NCBI GenBank assembly: GCA_965215225.1
Contig: OZ244039.1
Coordinates: forward strand, 186,001 to 250,000
DNA length: 64,000 nt
Origin: G965215225 sp965215225
GTDB lineage: Bacteria; Pseudomonadota; Gammaproteobacteria; CBDBNL01; JAAOII01
Direction: 5' to 3'
Shown here: positions 19,056 through 27,437 of the stretch, piece after piece
Layout of the letters: each line of letters starts with the position of its first letter
Position numbering within the stretch: position 1 is the stretch's first letter
Position numbers and translations under genes: made by a program
The notes under the pieces: model-generated
The model's input: only the letters and a program-made list of their open reading frames with translations
Told to the model about the DNA's origin: nothing
Database searches by the model: none

Positions 19056-20366
19056 TTATCGAATAAAGCCCTTGGCTTTCGCTTCGGCAGTGTATTCGGC
19101 CGCTGCCTTGTTCAACGCATCACGGGCACTAGTCTGACCTGCTAGCGCATCCGCAACATTGGTGCCTAAGGCGGTATGGGCAAGACCAAAATGCGGGGTG
19201 CCGGGATAGGCTCTTAATCCTGCTTTGACCGTTGCCAACATAGCTGGCCAATGGCGGTTCTGGGCAACAACTGCTGGGTCGGAAGTGATGCTCTCGCGGG
19301 ATAAGAATCCACCTAAGGCACCAGCCCCTGCCATGCTCTCTTTATCTGTCGCCTCAAGAATAATTAGAAACGCCAGTTCGCGCAGCTCTGGATCTATATT
19401 GGCTGGAATCATATAGGCATCCCAAAAACCAGAAGAAGCGGGTATGTTGGGAGCGCTGGTAAAAGGAGCGTGAGCAAACGAGACCTTGCCAACTACGGTC
19501 GAGATTTCGGGGTCATCCATATTGCCCGCCCGTGTCGCCCAGACATTTCCCATAGCTGCCTTTCCTTGTTGAAAAGCCACCATCACATCATCGGAAGAAA
19601 AGGACAGGGCGTTGGGAGATGCATGCTCTAGTAGCTGCGCCAATAGGGCAATAGCCTGTTCCCCTTTGCCATCGGTATGAAAAACTGGGTTGAGATTGCT
19701 GTCAAACCACTGCCCACCCAGAGACAGATAGATGTTGGTGAACTCGGTCGCCAGATTCCAACCGCGCCCAAAAGCATGAGCAACCGGATAGTCTACTTCC
19801 GTGCCCTGAAGCTTGCTGGCAGCCGCAACCACTTGGGCATAGTTGTTCGGGGCGGGAATATTATGCTTATCAAACAGATCCTTGCGATAGAAAAAGTGCT
19901 GAAAATTTTGTTGAATCGGCACTGCATAGATTTCTCCGTTCCTAGTTACACCATCCCAGAAAGACTGGGGAATGTCATCTAGATCATATCTTGCCCGATA
20001 TTTTGCCACTAGATCTGTGATAGGTGCTACCCATCCTTTAGCAACAAACTCCTCAAAGTCCGAATTGGATACCTGCATAATTTGGTAAGGAGCGTTTCCC
20101 CTAGCTGGCAATGCAAGTTTCTTGAGTTCAAGATGCTCCGTCGTTAACCTGGCACGCATCTGTAATGTATTAGCATTCTCACCACATTTTTTCATCTCAT
20201 CGGCGAAATAATCAACCACTGGAAAGCTATTAGAAAGAATGTTAATCCTAGTCCTTTCGGCCGGTGCATCCACTCGGCAATCGGCACTCGAAATCGCAGC
20301 ATAGAATATACTGCTAAGGAAAAGAGTCATCAGACTCCATTTAGTTATGTGTGTTTTCATCATCAT
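19056..20366 (-). CDS. ABC transporter extracellular solute-binding protein (family 1-like)
   Basis: 436 residues. An N-terminal signal peptide (MMMKTHITKWSLMTLFLSSI..., cleavage near AISSA-DC) directs it to the periplasm. The body has the two-lobed sugar/polyol-binding pattern of the MalE/UgpB-like group (YAVPIQQNFQHFFYRKDLF, AMGNVWATRAG). No permease or ATPase gene is nearby, so the transporter partners must lie elsewhere. It is the first gene of the operon with the bicupin, MetE-like protein and hydrolase, so its ligand is probably their substrate. Two CRISPR-like hairpin repeats lie just upstream (20386-20483), in what would be its 5' leader. Confidence 0.8.
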   Translation of the reverse strand: MMMKTHITKWSLMTLFLSSIFYAAISSADCRVDAPAERTRINILSNSFPVVDYFADEMKKCGENANTLQMRARLTTEHLELKKLALPARGNAPYQIMQVSNSDFEEFVAKGWVAPITDLVAKYRARYDLDDIPQSFWDGVTRNGEIYAVPIQQNFQHFFYRKDLFDKHNIPAPNNYAQVVAAASKLQGTEVDYPVAHAFGRGWNLATEFTNIYLSLGGQWFDSNLNPVFHTDGKGEQAIALLAQLLEHASPNALSFSSDDVMVAFQQGKAAMGNVWATRAGNMDDPEISTVVGKVSFAHAPFTSAPNIPASSGFWDAYMIPANIDPELRELAFLIILEATDKESMAGAGALGGFLSRESITSDPAVVAQNRHWPAMLATVKAGLRAYPGTPHFGLAHTALGTNVADALAGQTSARDALNKAAAEYTAEAKAKGFIR

Positions 20367-20385
20367 TAGATTACTTAATTAATAT

Positions 20386-20483
20386 ATCTACAATAGTAGA
20401 AATTTTATATTACCCCTAGACTTTTTACGCCCTTTTTAAGAGAAAAAATCTACAATAGTAGAAATTTTTATTGCCCCTAGTTC
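20386..20483 (-). CRISPR. Two Cas12a-type repeats with one 26-bp spacer
   Basis: On the minus strand two 36-bp units (20483-20448 and 20421-20386) end in AATTTCTACTATTGTAGAT, the hairpin-forming 3' half characteristic of type V-A (Cas12a) repeats (stem TCTAC/GTAGA). Their 5' halves also agree (CTAGGGG, then AATA) but with a few changes. The spacer between them (20422-20447) is 26 bp, a normal type V-A length. No cas gene is in the window. It may be a remnant array, a stand-alone crRNA locus, or hairpins reused in the leader of the solute-binding protein gene 20 bases downstream. Confidence 0.6.
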
Positions 20484-20580
20484 AACGAATAAATTCAAAA
20501 TTCTCGTTTATGAGAGTTCAATTCATCCAAATAACAGGGGACGAAGTCTATTTCAGCGGGGGAATACTTCATTTAATAAT

Positions 20581-21215
20581 GGCAGATTCCCATTTAAACT
20601 GCAATACCTGTCATTATAGTTGATTCCACTGAGTGGTTGAAACACCTCAGCGGGGGTTTTGAATCCGAGTCACTTTCATGGTCGGTGGGCGGGGTCAGGA
20701 GTAGAAGGTCAGGGTCGATGGTTCAATCGGTCGGTGATCTTTCTTATTGTTTGCTTGGTTAGATTTCGGAAGGATATTCCTTTCGGCAGATACTCGTGCA
20801 TGAGTCTATTGATACTTTCATTAGTATCTCTTTCCTTCTCTCGTCATTTTTTCTATCAGTCCTCGTTCTTTTTTTGAAATATGGGTATAATGCCTTTTAC
20901 ACGAAACCTCTCGTTTAGTTTTCTTGAATGGGATTATATAATCCCGTCAGAGAGGTGATGCACTTATGATGTAAATTCATATACTGAATTTAAGCAGGTT
21001 ACTTGGTAAGTCCATCCAGTCAGAAATGAGACAAAAGATTAATGAATAATAATGGCTATGTGATTTGCTGGTTAGGGTCGAAGCGGTGAAGATGAAGACG
21101 ACGAGCAGAGAACAACCGACCACGACAGCACCTCGGCTTCAAAACTTGAAGCGGTTCAACAACTCAGCGGGGTCAATTATGATAATAGGTGATGCATCTT
21201 AGATGGGAATCTGCC
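20581..21215. mobile_element. MITE-like element with terminal inverted repeats
   Basis: The left end (20581-20609, GGCAGATTCCCATTTAAACT...) and right end (21187-21215, ending GGGAATCTGCC) are imperfect inverted repeats of about 29 bp. No transposase is encoded. The interior carries the module GGGTATAATGCC plus the palindrome GGATTATATAATCC, found also at 56.0 kb, and a stretch around 21070-21170 shared with 44960-45090. Its right end supplies the final codons and stop of the broken endonuclease gene at 21199. Called non-autonomous by inference. Confidence 0.5.
20886..20891 (+). promoter_or_regulatory. Putative -10 box in the repeated promoter module
   Basis: TATAAT preceded by ATGGG, followed by GCCTTTTACACGAAACCTC. 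The same block occurs on the minus strand at 62634 and (partly) 60986, and on the plus strand at 56061, each time upstream of a gene. Here no convincing gene follows on the plus strand. Confidence 0.35.
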
Positions 21216-21884
21216 GCAAATGTGAAATGACTGCTTCTTCTAGCTGTTCCCTTTTGGGATTAGTAAAAAAGTCAAGCACTGCATGAGGGTTATATGTTCG
21301 CTTTTGTTCAAATGCCTTCCTTATATAGATTGCGAAGCCATATTCTTGCTCGCCCATATGGTTTCTATTAAACTGCTTTTGATATTCTCTCAAATCTTTA
21401 TCAAAGAAATTGTGTAATTGTTTTGTCTCTTCTATACTCAGCAGATCACAACCCTTAAAAAATGTCAAATCCTTTTGCTTCCTTGCCCAAAAACATAGAT
21501 GCCATTGGGTCGAGGCAAGCCACTGTTCCAAACCGGCCTTTTCTGTCCGCCATCGCTAAACTTTACCTCTATGTTTATCACTCGCCTATCATCCAACACA
21601 AGAAAATCAGGATAGTTTTGTGTGCCATAAGGCTGCATCATAAAATGCCTGTTAAACTGCTGAAACGGATTCACTAGATCCAAGGGATGTTGTTTCTCCA
21701 ACACCCTACCCTTCAATGATACAAATCCTGACTCATCTATGTCGTCCTTTATTAATTTGACATATCCCAACTTGGTTAGTTCAGCAGCTATCCTTTCTTC
21801 AAAATGACTGCCCTTAAAGCCACTTAAATAATGCTCCCTATCGCCCCTCATATGTTCAAAAAGCTCGGGCAGCCTACTAGCCAT
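21199..21884 (-). pseudogene. Restriction endonuclease (PD-(D/E)xK), split by a frameshift
   Basis: Frame 1 (21884-21465) encodes the PD-(D/E)xK-like core: YPDFLVLDDRR followed by INIEVKF, the usual D...ExK spacing, then NSGLPRPNGIYVFG. It stops early. Frame 2 (21531-21199) continues as ARKQKDLTFFKGCDLLS.... Adding one base in the T5G3 run near 21485 would join them (YVFG-ARKQKD), giving about 228 residues. It follows the methyltransferase with an 8-bp overlap, the expected R-M arrangement. The last codons and stop lie in the inverted repeat of the adjacent MITE-like element, so the C-terminus may be truncated as well. A homopolymer sequencing error could also explain the frameshift. Confidence 0.65.
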
Positions 21885-22740
21885 AGAGAGAAGAATACTC
21901 TTGCACTAGATCGCCTTTTCTAAAGCCCGGAATACTAGTAGTGTTTTTCATTGCTAAGGCTTCATAGTCTATTCCCTCATATAGCCTAGCCCGAACCATC
22001 TCATCGGCTGCCTTGAACAATAACCACTGCTTATGCTTCTCGCATCTATTCGGTTGGGTTTCTCGCCTGTTGTAATCTTGCCAGCCTTGGGATGGCACGG
22101 CAAAATCAAATGGGTTTTCAAATACTTTCAACGCCTCCTTGGTATTATTGTATTGCCACATATCAAAGTCCTTATGCCTTATTGGGGGTGGGGCAAATAG
22201 CCTCTTATTCTTATGGCGACTAGCTAACCTCGTCCAAAGCTGGAATTCGGTATTCACTCGGTAGCTACATTTCTTATCCGTCCAAAAGGCCTCCCTTGGC
22301 AGGCTAGTAGAGTAAATCCAGCGCATTGAAGGGTCAATAAGCCGGTGGATAAAATACTTCCTAAATATCACTGGCACGATGAATGCAACCGTGTCTGCCA
22401 TCATACTCGCCTTATTTAAGAACTTCACCGCCATATTTGCTCGCTTGCCAAATGGGGGATTGCCTATGACAACTATATCCTTGCGCTGATAGTTGTCAGA
22501 GTGATGATTCCAAGTGAGGAAGTCTTGCCCCAAGAAATCCGCCCGCCGAGGTTCTATATCTATGCCTATTCGATTGGCGAGCGGCAGTAAGTCATAAAAA
22601 GCACCATCCCCTACCGATGGCTCAATAAAATACAACTCATCTAAACGCTTAGCTGTCAGCCGGCTCAATATAGGACATAACGAACGCCAGCATGACATTG
22701 CAACACACTGCTTAGTGAAAAACTGGTCCAACTGAAGCAT
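21877..22740 (-). CDS. DNA adenine methyltransferase (N6-adenine type)
   Basis: 287 residues from the ATG at 22740, chosen because AAGGAG lies 7 bases before it; a longer frame begins at 22758. FIEPSVGDGAF is the AdoMet-binding motif I and V-I-G-N-P-P-F-G is the catalytic motif IV; the motif order with NPPF indicates an N6-adenine methyltransferase. The gene overlaps the start of the frameshifted endonuclease by 8 bases, so the pair is a type II R-M locus. Recognition sequence unknown. Confidence 0.8.
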   Translation of the reverse strand: MLQLDQFFTKQCVAMSCWRSLCPILSRLTAKRLDELYFIEPSVGDGAFYDLLPLANRIGIDIEPRRADFLGQDFLTWNHHSDNYQRKDIVVIGNPPFGKRANMAVKFLNKASMMADTVAFIVPVIFRKYFIHRLIDPSMRWIYSTSLPREAFWTDKKCSYRVNTEFQLWTRLASRHKNKRLFAPPPIRHKDFDMWQYNNTKEALKVFENPFDFAVPSQGWQDYNRRETQPNRCEKHKQWLLFKAADEMVRARLYEGIDYEALAMKNTTSIPGFRKGDLVQEYSSLYG

Positions 22741-22759
22741 AGAACTCTCCTTAATCAAA

Positions 22760-24010
22760 TTAAGTATTTTACTTGATTCACTCCTTCATTTATAAGTAAA
22801 TCTAATATTTCAGCTGTGTTAGGTGAATTCCCAGCCGCCAGCACATCAGCACAAGTCTCCTTAGTCTTGCCAGCACAACCAAACAGTACAAGTCCTTCTA
22901 ATCTTGCCAACCCAGCCACCACCAAAACTAAACACCAAAACCGCCGCTTCTTCGGTCTGTTCTTTTTCTTACTTTTAGTCTCACCACACAAAGCCAACCA
23001 CCCACCATAACCGCCAGCACAACACCCACAAGGCTTCTTAGTCTTGCCAGCATAACCAAACAGCACAAGTCCTTCTAATCTTGCCAACCCAGCCACCACC
23101 AAAACCAAACACCAAAACCGCCGCCTCTTTGGTCTCTTCTTTTTCTTACTTTTAGTCTCACCACACAAAGCCACCCACCATAACCGCCAGCACACCAGCA
23201 CAAGCCTTCTTAGTCTTGCCAGCACAACCAAACAACACAAGTCTCATTAGCCTCGCCAGCCTCGCCACACAAAGCCACCCACCATATAACCGCCAGCACA
23301 ACACCCTCAAGGCTTCTTAGTCTTGCCAGCATAACCAAACAGCACAAGTCCTTCTAATCTTGCCAACCCAGCCACCACCAAAACTAAACACCAAAACCGC
23401 CGCCTCTTCGGTCTGTTCTTTTTCTTACTTTTAGTCTCACCACACAAAGCCACCCACCATATAACCGCCAGCACAACACCCACAAGGTTTCTTAGTCTTG
23501 CCAGCATAACCAAACAGCACAAGTCCTTCTAATCTTGCCAACCCAGCCACCACCAAAACCAAACACCAAAACCACCGCCTCTTCGGTCTGTTCTTTTTCT
23601 TACTTTTAGTCTCACCACACAAAGCCACCCACCATAACCGCCAGCACACCAGCACAAGCCTTCTTAGTCTTGCCAGCACAACCAAACAACACAAGTCTCA
23701 TTAGCCTCGCCAGCCTCGCCACACAAAGCCACCCACCATAACCGCCAGCACACCAGCACAAGTCTCCTTAGCCTCGCCAGCCTCGCCACACAAAGCCAGC
23801 CACCATAGCCGCCAGCACATCAGCACAAGTCTTCTTAGTCTTGTCAGCCTAGCCGACCTAGCTAAATCCACCCTAAAGCTATCAAAGTCCAACAGAGGCG
23901 GGAAGCTAAAATCTAGTCCAACCGCCCGACCTGAACGGATGGCGCGACCAAAATCCAACAGAACAGAGCGGCTAAGATCTGGTCCAATCCTCTTCATTAG
24001 CACAGATAGA
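22760..24010. repeat. Tandem array of 175/280-bp repeats
   Basis: The word AAGTCCTTCTAATCTTGCC recurs near 22890, 23065, 23346 and 23520, with neighbouring segments (CACCACACAAAGCCA, ACCGCCAGCACA) repeated more often. On the minus strand the units leave open frames rich in Leu, Val, Cys and Lys (for example within 22755-23240 and 23437-23694), but these are the same repeat in the same frame and have no ribosome site or recognisable domain; I do not call them as genes. Confidence 0.75.
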
Positions 24011-24225
24011 ATTCTTGTCCCCAATAAAACCAGGCGGCTAAAGAGGTAATCTAACCCCCAAGGCTACAGGTCGCCCGAGCCCCAATAGAACGGGACGGCT
24101 AAGCTCTAATCCAACCCCCTGACCTGAACGGATGGCGCTATCAGTGCCCAACAGAACAAGGCGGCTAAAGAGATAGTCTAACCCCCACGGCTACAGGTCG
24201 CTCGTGCCCCAATAGAACAGCGCGG
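24011..24225. repeat. Repeats derived from the end of the SDR gene
   Basis: Two or three units containing GGCGGCTAA...TCTAACCCCC and GGTCGCCCGAGCCCCAATAGAAC precede the similar block GCGGCTAAGACGTAGTCCAGCCACC, which is the 3' end of the short-chain dehydrogenase gene. Another case of a gene end copied into its spacer. Confidence 0.55.
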
Positions 24226-24996
24226 CTAAGACGTAGTCCAGCCACCATCCAAAGTCAAGGCGCTCCCCGTCATCAGTGAGGAGGCGTCCGAAGCCAAGAA
24301 GACCACTGCCCCCATCAGATCTTCCACCTGTCCGACCCGCCCAAGAGGTATCTTTGCCAAGACCCAGTCGTGAAATGCCTTGTCCTCAAGCAAAGGACGA
24401 ACCAGATTGGTCTCAATAAAAGTAGGACAAATGCTATTGACCCGAATCCCATAGTCCGCCAAATCCACCGCCATAGCCTTGGTGAAGCCCTCCATAGCGT
24501 GCTTAGTGGCACAATAGACCGTCCGCTCCCTACCGCCAACCTGACCCATCTGAGAAGAGACATTGATGATGCTCCCGCCTAGGGACTTCGCCTTCAGCCG
24601 TTCGGCAACAGCCTGAGCAAGAAAGAAGGCAGCCCTCACATTGAGCGCGAACATATGGTCAAAATCCTCCTCGCTCACCTCCAAGAAAGGCGCAGGCATA
24701 TTAGTGCCAGCATTATTCACCAGAATCTGAAAAGGCGGAAGCGAAGCCAACGACTGCCGAGCCCTATTGGTATCCGTAACATCCAAAACCAAGCCAGTGG
24801 CATCTGCCCCGCTAGATCTCAGGGCAGCAGCTGCCTCTTCTAATTTTGTTTCATTTCTTGCTGCCAGAGTGACCTCTGCCCCCGCCTGAGCCAGAGCCGC
24901 CGCGGCCGCAAAGCCTATGCCCTGACCCCCTCCAGTGATAAGGGCGCGGCGGCCAGCAAGATTTTGACTTGGGGTTTGTGGGATCTCAATAGTCAT
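24226..24996 (-). CDS. Short-chain dehydrogenase/reductase
   Basis: 256 residues, classical SDR. The NAD(P)-binding motif T-G-G-G-Q-G-I-G is at 21-28, NNAG at 94-97, the catalytic Ser in INVSS (147-148) and YCATK gives Tyr161/Lys165. The C-terminus LTLDGGW is typical of the FabG-like classical group. It lies 46 bases beyond the short frames that follow the HpsN-like gene, on the same strand, so the two dehydrogenases may act in one polyol or sulfonate oxidation pathway (inference). Substrate not assigned. Confidence 0.85.
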   Translation of the reverse strand: MTIEIPQTPSQNLAGRRALITGGGQGIGFAAAAALAQAGAEVTLAARNETKLEEAAAALRSSGADATGLVLDVTDTNRARQSLASLPPFQILVNNAGTNMPAPFLEVSEEDFDHMFALNVRAAFFLAQAVAERLKAKSLGGSIINVSSQMGQVGGRERTVYCATKHAMEGFTKAMAVDLADYGIRVNSICPTFIETNLVRPLLEDKAFHDWVLAKIPLGRVGQVEDLMGAVVFLASDASSLMTGSALTLDGGWTTS

Positions 24997-25041
24997 TCAA
25001 TAGATGCTCGAATAGATACTCAGTAATGCAGGCTCAGTCGC

Positions 25042-25761
25042 TCATTCCTTTTCAGCCCCCTCCCCCTCAAAGACCGGCGCCTGATAGGGCGGCACCTCCC
25101 TTTTGCCATAGCGCCTAATACGGATATTCGCCTGTTCGGCATGACCGCTCATTCCTGCCCAGCCCTTCCTAGCCTCCCCCTCAAAGACAGGCGCCTGATA
25201 GGGAAGCACCTCCCTTTTGCCATAGCGCCTAATACGGATATTCGCCTGTTCGGCATGACCACTCATTCCTGCCCAGCCCTTCTCAGCCTTCCCCTCAAAG
25301 ACAGGCGCCTGATAGGGCGGCACCTCCCTTTTGCCATAGCGCCTAATGCGGACATTCGCCTGTTCGGCATGCCCGCTCATTCCTTCCCAGCCTCCCGCTC
25401 CAAGACAGACACCTCCCTTTTGCCATAGCGCCTAATACGAACATTCGCCTGTTCGGCATGACCGCTCATTCCTTCCCAGCCTCCCGCTCCAAGACAGACA
25501 CCTCCCTTTTGCCATAGCGCCTAATACGAACATTCGCCTGTTCGGCATGACCGCTCATTCCTTCCCAGCCTCCCGCTCCAAGACAGACACCTCCCTTTCG
25601 CCATAGCACCTAATACGAACATTCGCCTGTTCGGCATGACCGCTCATTCCTTCCCAGCCTTTCTCAGCCTCCCGCTCAAAGACCGGCGCCTGATAGACCG
25701 GCACCTCCCTTTTGCCATAGTGCCTAATACAGATATTCGCCTGTTCGGCATGACCACTCAT
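25042..25761 (-). repeat. Relay array: tandem copies of the HpsN-like gene end as coupled short frames
   Basis: About seven copies of the last 30-35 codons of the upstream dehydrogenase (MSGHAEQAN.RIRRYGKREV...) follow its stop codon. They form successive frames, each starting in an ATGA overlap with the stop of the one before: 25761-25555 (68 codons), 25558-25466 (30), 25469-25377 (30), 25380-25042 (112). The 89-bp spacing of the single-unit frames preserves the overlap. Whether any is translated or stable is unknown; they may only carry ribosomes from one gene to the next. Confidence 0.7.
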
Positions 25762-27089
25762 TCCTTCTCAGCCTCCCCCTCAAAGACAGGCGCCTGATAG
25801 GGCGGCACCTCCCTTTTGCCATAGCGCCTAATACGGATATTCGCCTGTTCGGCATGACCGCTCATCCCCTCAAGCATACACAGGCGCGAACAATAGTCTC
25901 CCAGTTTGGCAGCCGTGCTATCCTGTGTCACTCGCTGGTAGGTGCAGGTCTTGAGAAACTTCCCCACCCACAGCCCGCCAGTATAGGTCGCAGCCCGCCG
26001 GGTCGGCAGGGTATGATTGGTCCCGCTCACCTTATCGCCATAGGCTACATTGGTGCGCGGACCTATGAACAGCGCGCCATAGTTGGTCATATTGGTAAGA
26101 AAATAGTCATCATCCTCGGTCATCACCTGCACATGCTCAGAGGCAATCTTGTCTGCCTCTTGGCACATCTCTTCCTTATTGGCACACAGAATAATCGCGC
26201 CATAATCCTCCCAAGCCTGAGCCGCCGTCTCGCCATTGGGCATTTGCTTGAGCAGCCTGGCTATCCACACTTGAGTATCCTCCGCCAGCTGACGCGAGTT
26301 GGTAATAAGAACCGCGGGGGAAGTTGGGCCATGTTCGGCTTGACCTAAGAGATCAATGGCGCAAAGTTCGCCATCCACGCTATCATCGGCAATCAGGAGA
26401 GTCTCAGTCGGGCCTGCCAATAGATCTATTCCCACCCTGCCGAAAAGCTGCCGCTTGGCTTCGGCAACAAAGGCGTTGCCCGGCCCCACCAACATTGCCA
26501 CAGGTGGCAAATCCTTCATCCCCAATGCCATGGCTCCTATAGCCTGAATGCCGCCGAGGGTGAGGATCTCATCCGCCCCGCCCAAGTGCATGGCTGCCAC
26601 TACCACAGGATGAGGCACCCCCTCAGCCGGAGGCGAGCTTGCCACTATCCGCCCGACCCCAGCCACCTTGGCTGTCACCACACTCATATGAGCCGAAGCC
26701 ACCAGCGGATACTTACCGCCCGGCACATAACAGCCGACTGAATCAACTGGTATATTCTTATGCCCCAAGATAAGCCCCTCCATCGGCTCCACTTCTACTT
26801 CCTGTAGGGCTTGCCTTTGCTTGATGGCAAAATTGCGCACCTGCTGCTGGGCAAACTTAATGTCCTCAATGGCGGTAGGAGGCACCTGCTTCATCGCTTC
26901 TTCTATCTCCTGCTTTGATAGCTGAAAAGAGGGCGGCGACCAGCTATCAAATTGCTTTGATAGGGAACGAATGGCTTCTTCTCCTCTTGCTTCAATATCA
27001 GCAAGAATAGCAGCAACCTTAGCAGCTATCTCTTGCTGTTCCTGTCTTTTTTCCCCTTGGGATTTTCCTTTTTTAATATATTCTGCCAT
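25758..27089 (-). CDS. Histidinol dehydrogenase family protein, HpsN-like
   Basis: 443 residues. The family core is clear (PVDSVGCYVPGGKYPLVASA, VGPGNAFVAEAKRQLFG, IDLLAGPTETL, EHGPTSPA). The GCYVPGGKYPL version and the C-terminus EYCSRLC..EG..GHAEQANIRIRRYG are as I know them from sulfopropanediol 3-dehydrogenase (HpsN) and its relatives rather than biosynthetic HisD, and no other his gene is nearby. Predicted NAD-dependent, cytoplasmic. Start at 27089; the ATG follows a weak AAGAGCAG site. Its stop TGA overlaps an ATG (ATGA) that opens the relay array downstream. Confidence 0.75.
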   Translation of the reverse strand: MAEYIKKGKSQGEKRQEQQEIAAKVAAILADIEARGEEAIRSLSKQFDSWSPPSFQLSKQEIEEAMKQVPPTAIEDIKFAQQQVRNFAIKQRQALQEVEVEPMEGLILGHKNIPVDSVGCYVPGGKYPLVASAHMSVVTAKVAGVGRIVASSPPAEGVPHPVVVAAMHLGGADEILTLGGIQAIGAMALGMKDLPPVAMLVGPGNAFVAEAKRQLFGRVGIDLLAGPTETLLIADDSVDGELCAIDLLGQAEHGPTSPAVLITNSRQLAEDTQVWIARLLKQMPNGETAAQAWEDYGAIILCANKEEMCQEADKIASEHVQVMTEDDDYFLTNMTNYGALFIGPRTNVAYGDKVSGTNHTLPTRRAATYTGGLWVGKFLKTCTYQRVTQDSTAAKLGDYCSRLCMLEGMSGHAEQANIRIRRYGKREVPPYQAPVFEGEAEKE

Positions 27090-27437
27090 GAGCTGCTCTT
27101 ATTGTGCCTTAATTATATCTTGAAACTGATGATTATTCTAACTAATGAAAGCCTTTTGTAGATTGAAATAAAACCACCAGCTATGCCATTCCCCTTTCAA
27201 ATAGCTAGGCAGCTTCAGTTGAAGCTGTTGAAGCCGAGAGTATAAGTCAGAGCCAGTTGTTAGTCCCATCCAAAAACCATCAGCCACGCCATTCCCCTTT
27301 CAAATAGCTAGGCAACTTCAGTTGAAGCTGTTGAAGTTGAGAGTATAAGTCAAAGCAAGCTGTCAGTTCAAGAAAAGGAACAGATTAGCCAAACGGGTCT
27401 GGTTGAAGTGCCTCTGTCCTAGCCGTTTCGGCTGAAG
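27090..27437. repeat. Spacer with two 110-bp units and a copy of the GLUG gene tail
   Basis: Two units (about 27170-27280 and 27282-27390) share CCAGCTATGCCATTCCCCTTTCAAATAGCTAGG and TTGAAGCTGTTGAAG. The right part is the spacer family that follows all GLUG lipoprotein genes, here in reverse orientation after GLUG gene 4. No gene seen. Confidence 0.6.

Noticed and set aside
20659..20877. 72-codon plus-strand frame in the MITE-like element
   Set aside because: No ribosome site, no recognisable domain, and it lies across repeated element sequence.
22755..24024. Several minus-strand frames of 70-160 codons
   Set aside because: All are the same tandem repeat read in one frame; no start signals or domains.
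25141..25428. 95-codon plus-strand frame opposite the HpsN-end repeats
   Set aside because: Antisense shadow of the repeated GHAEQAN units.
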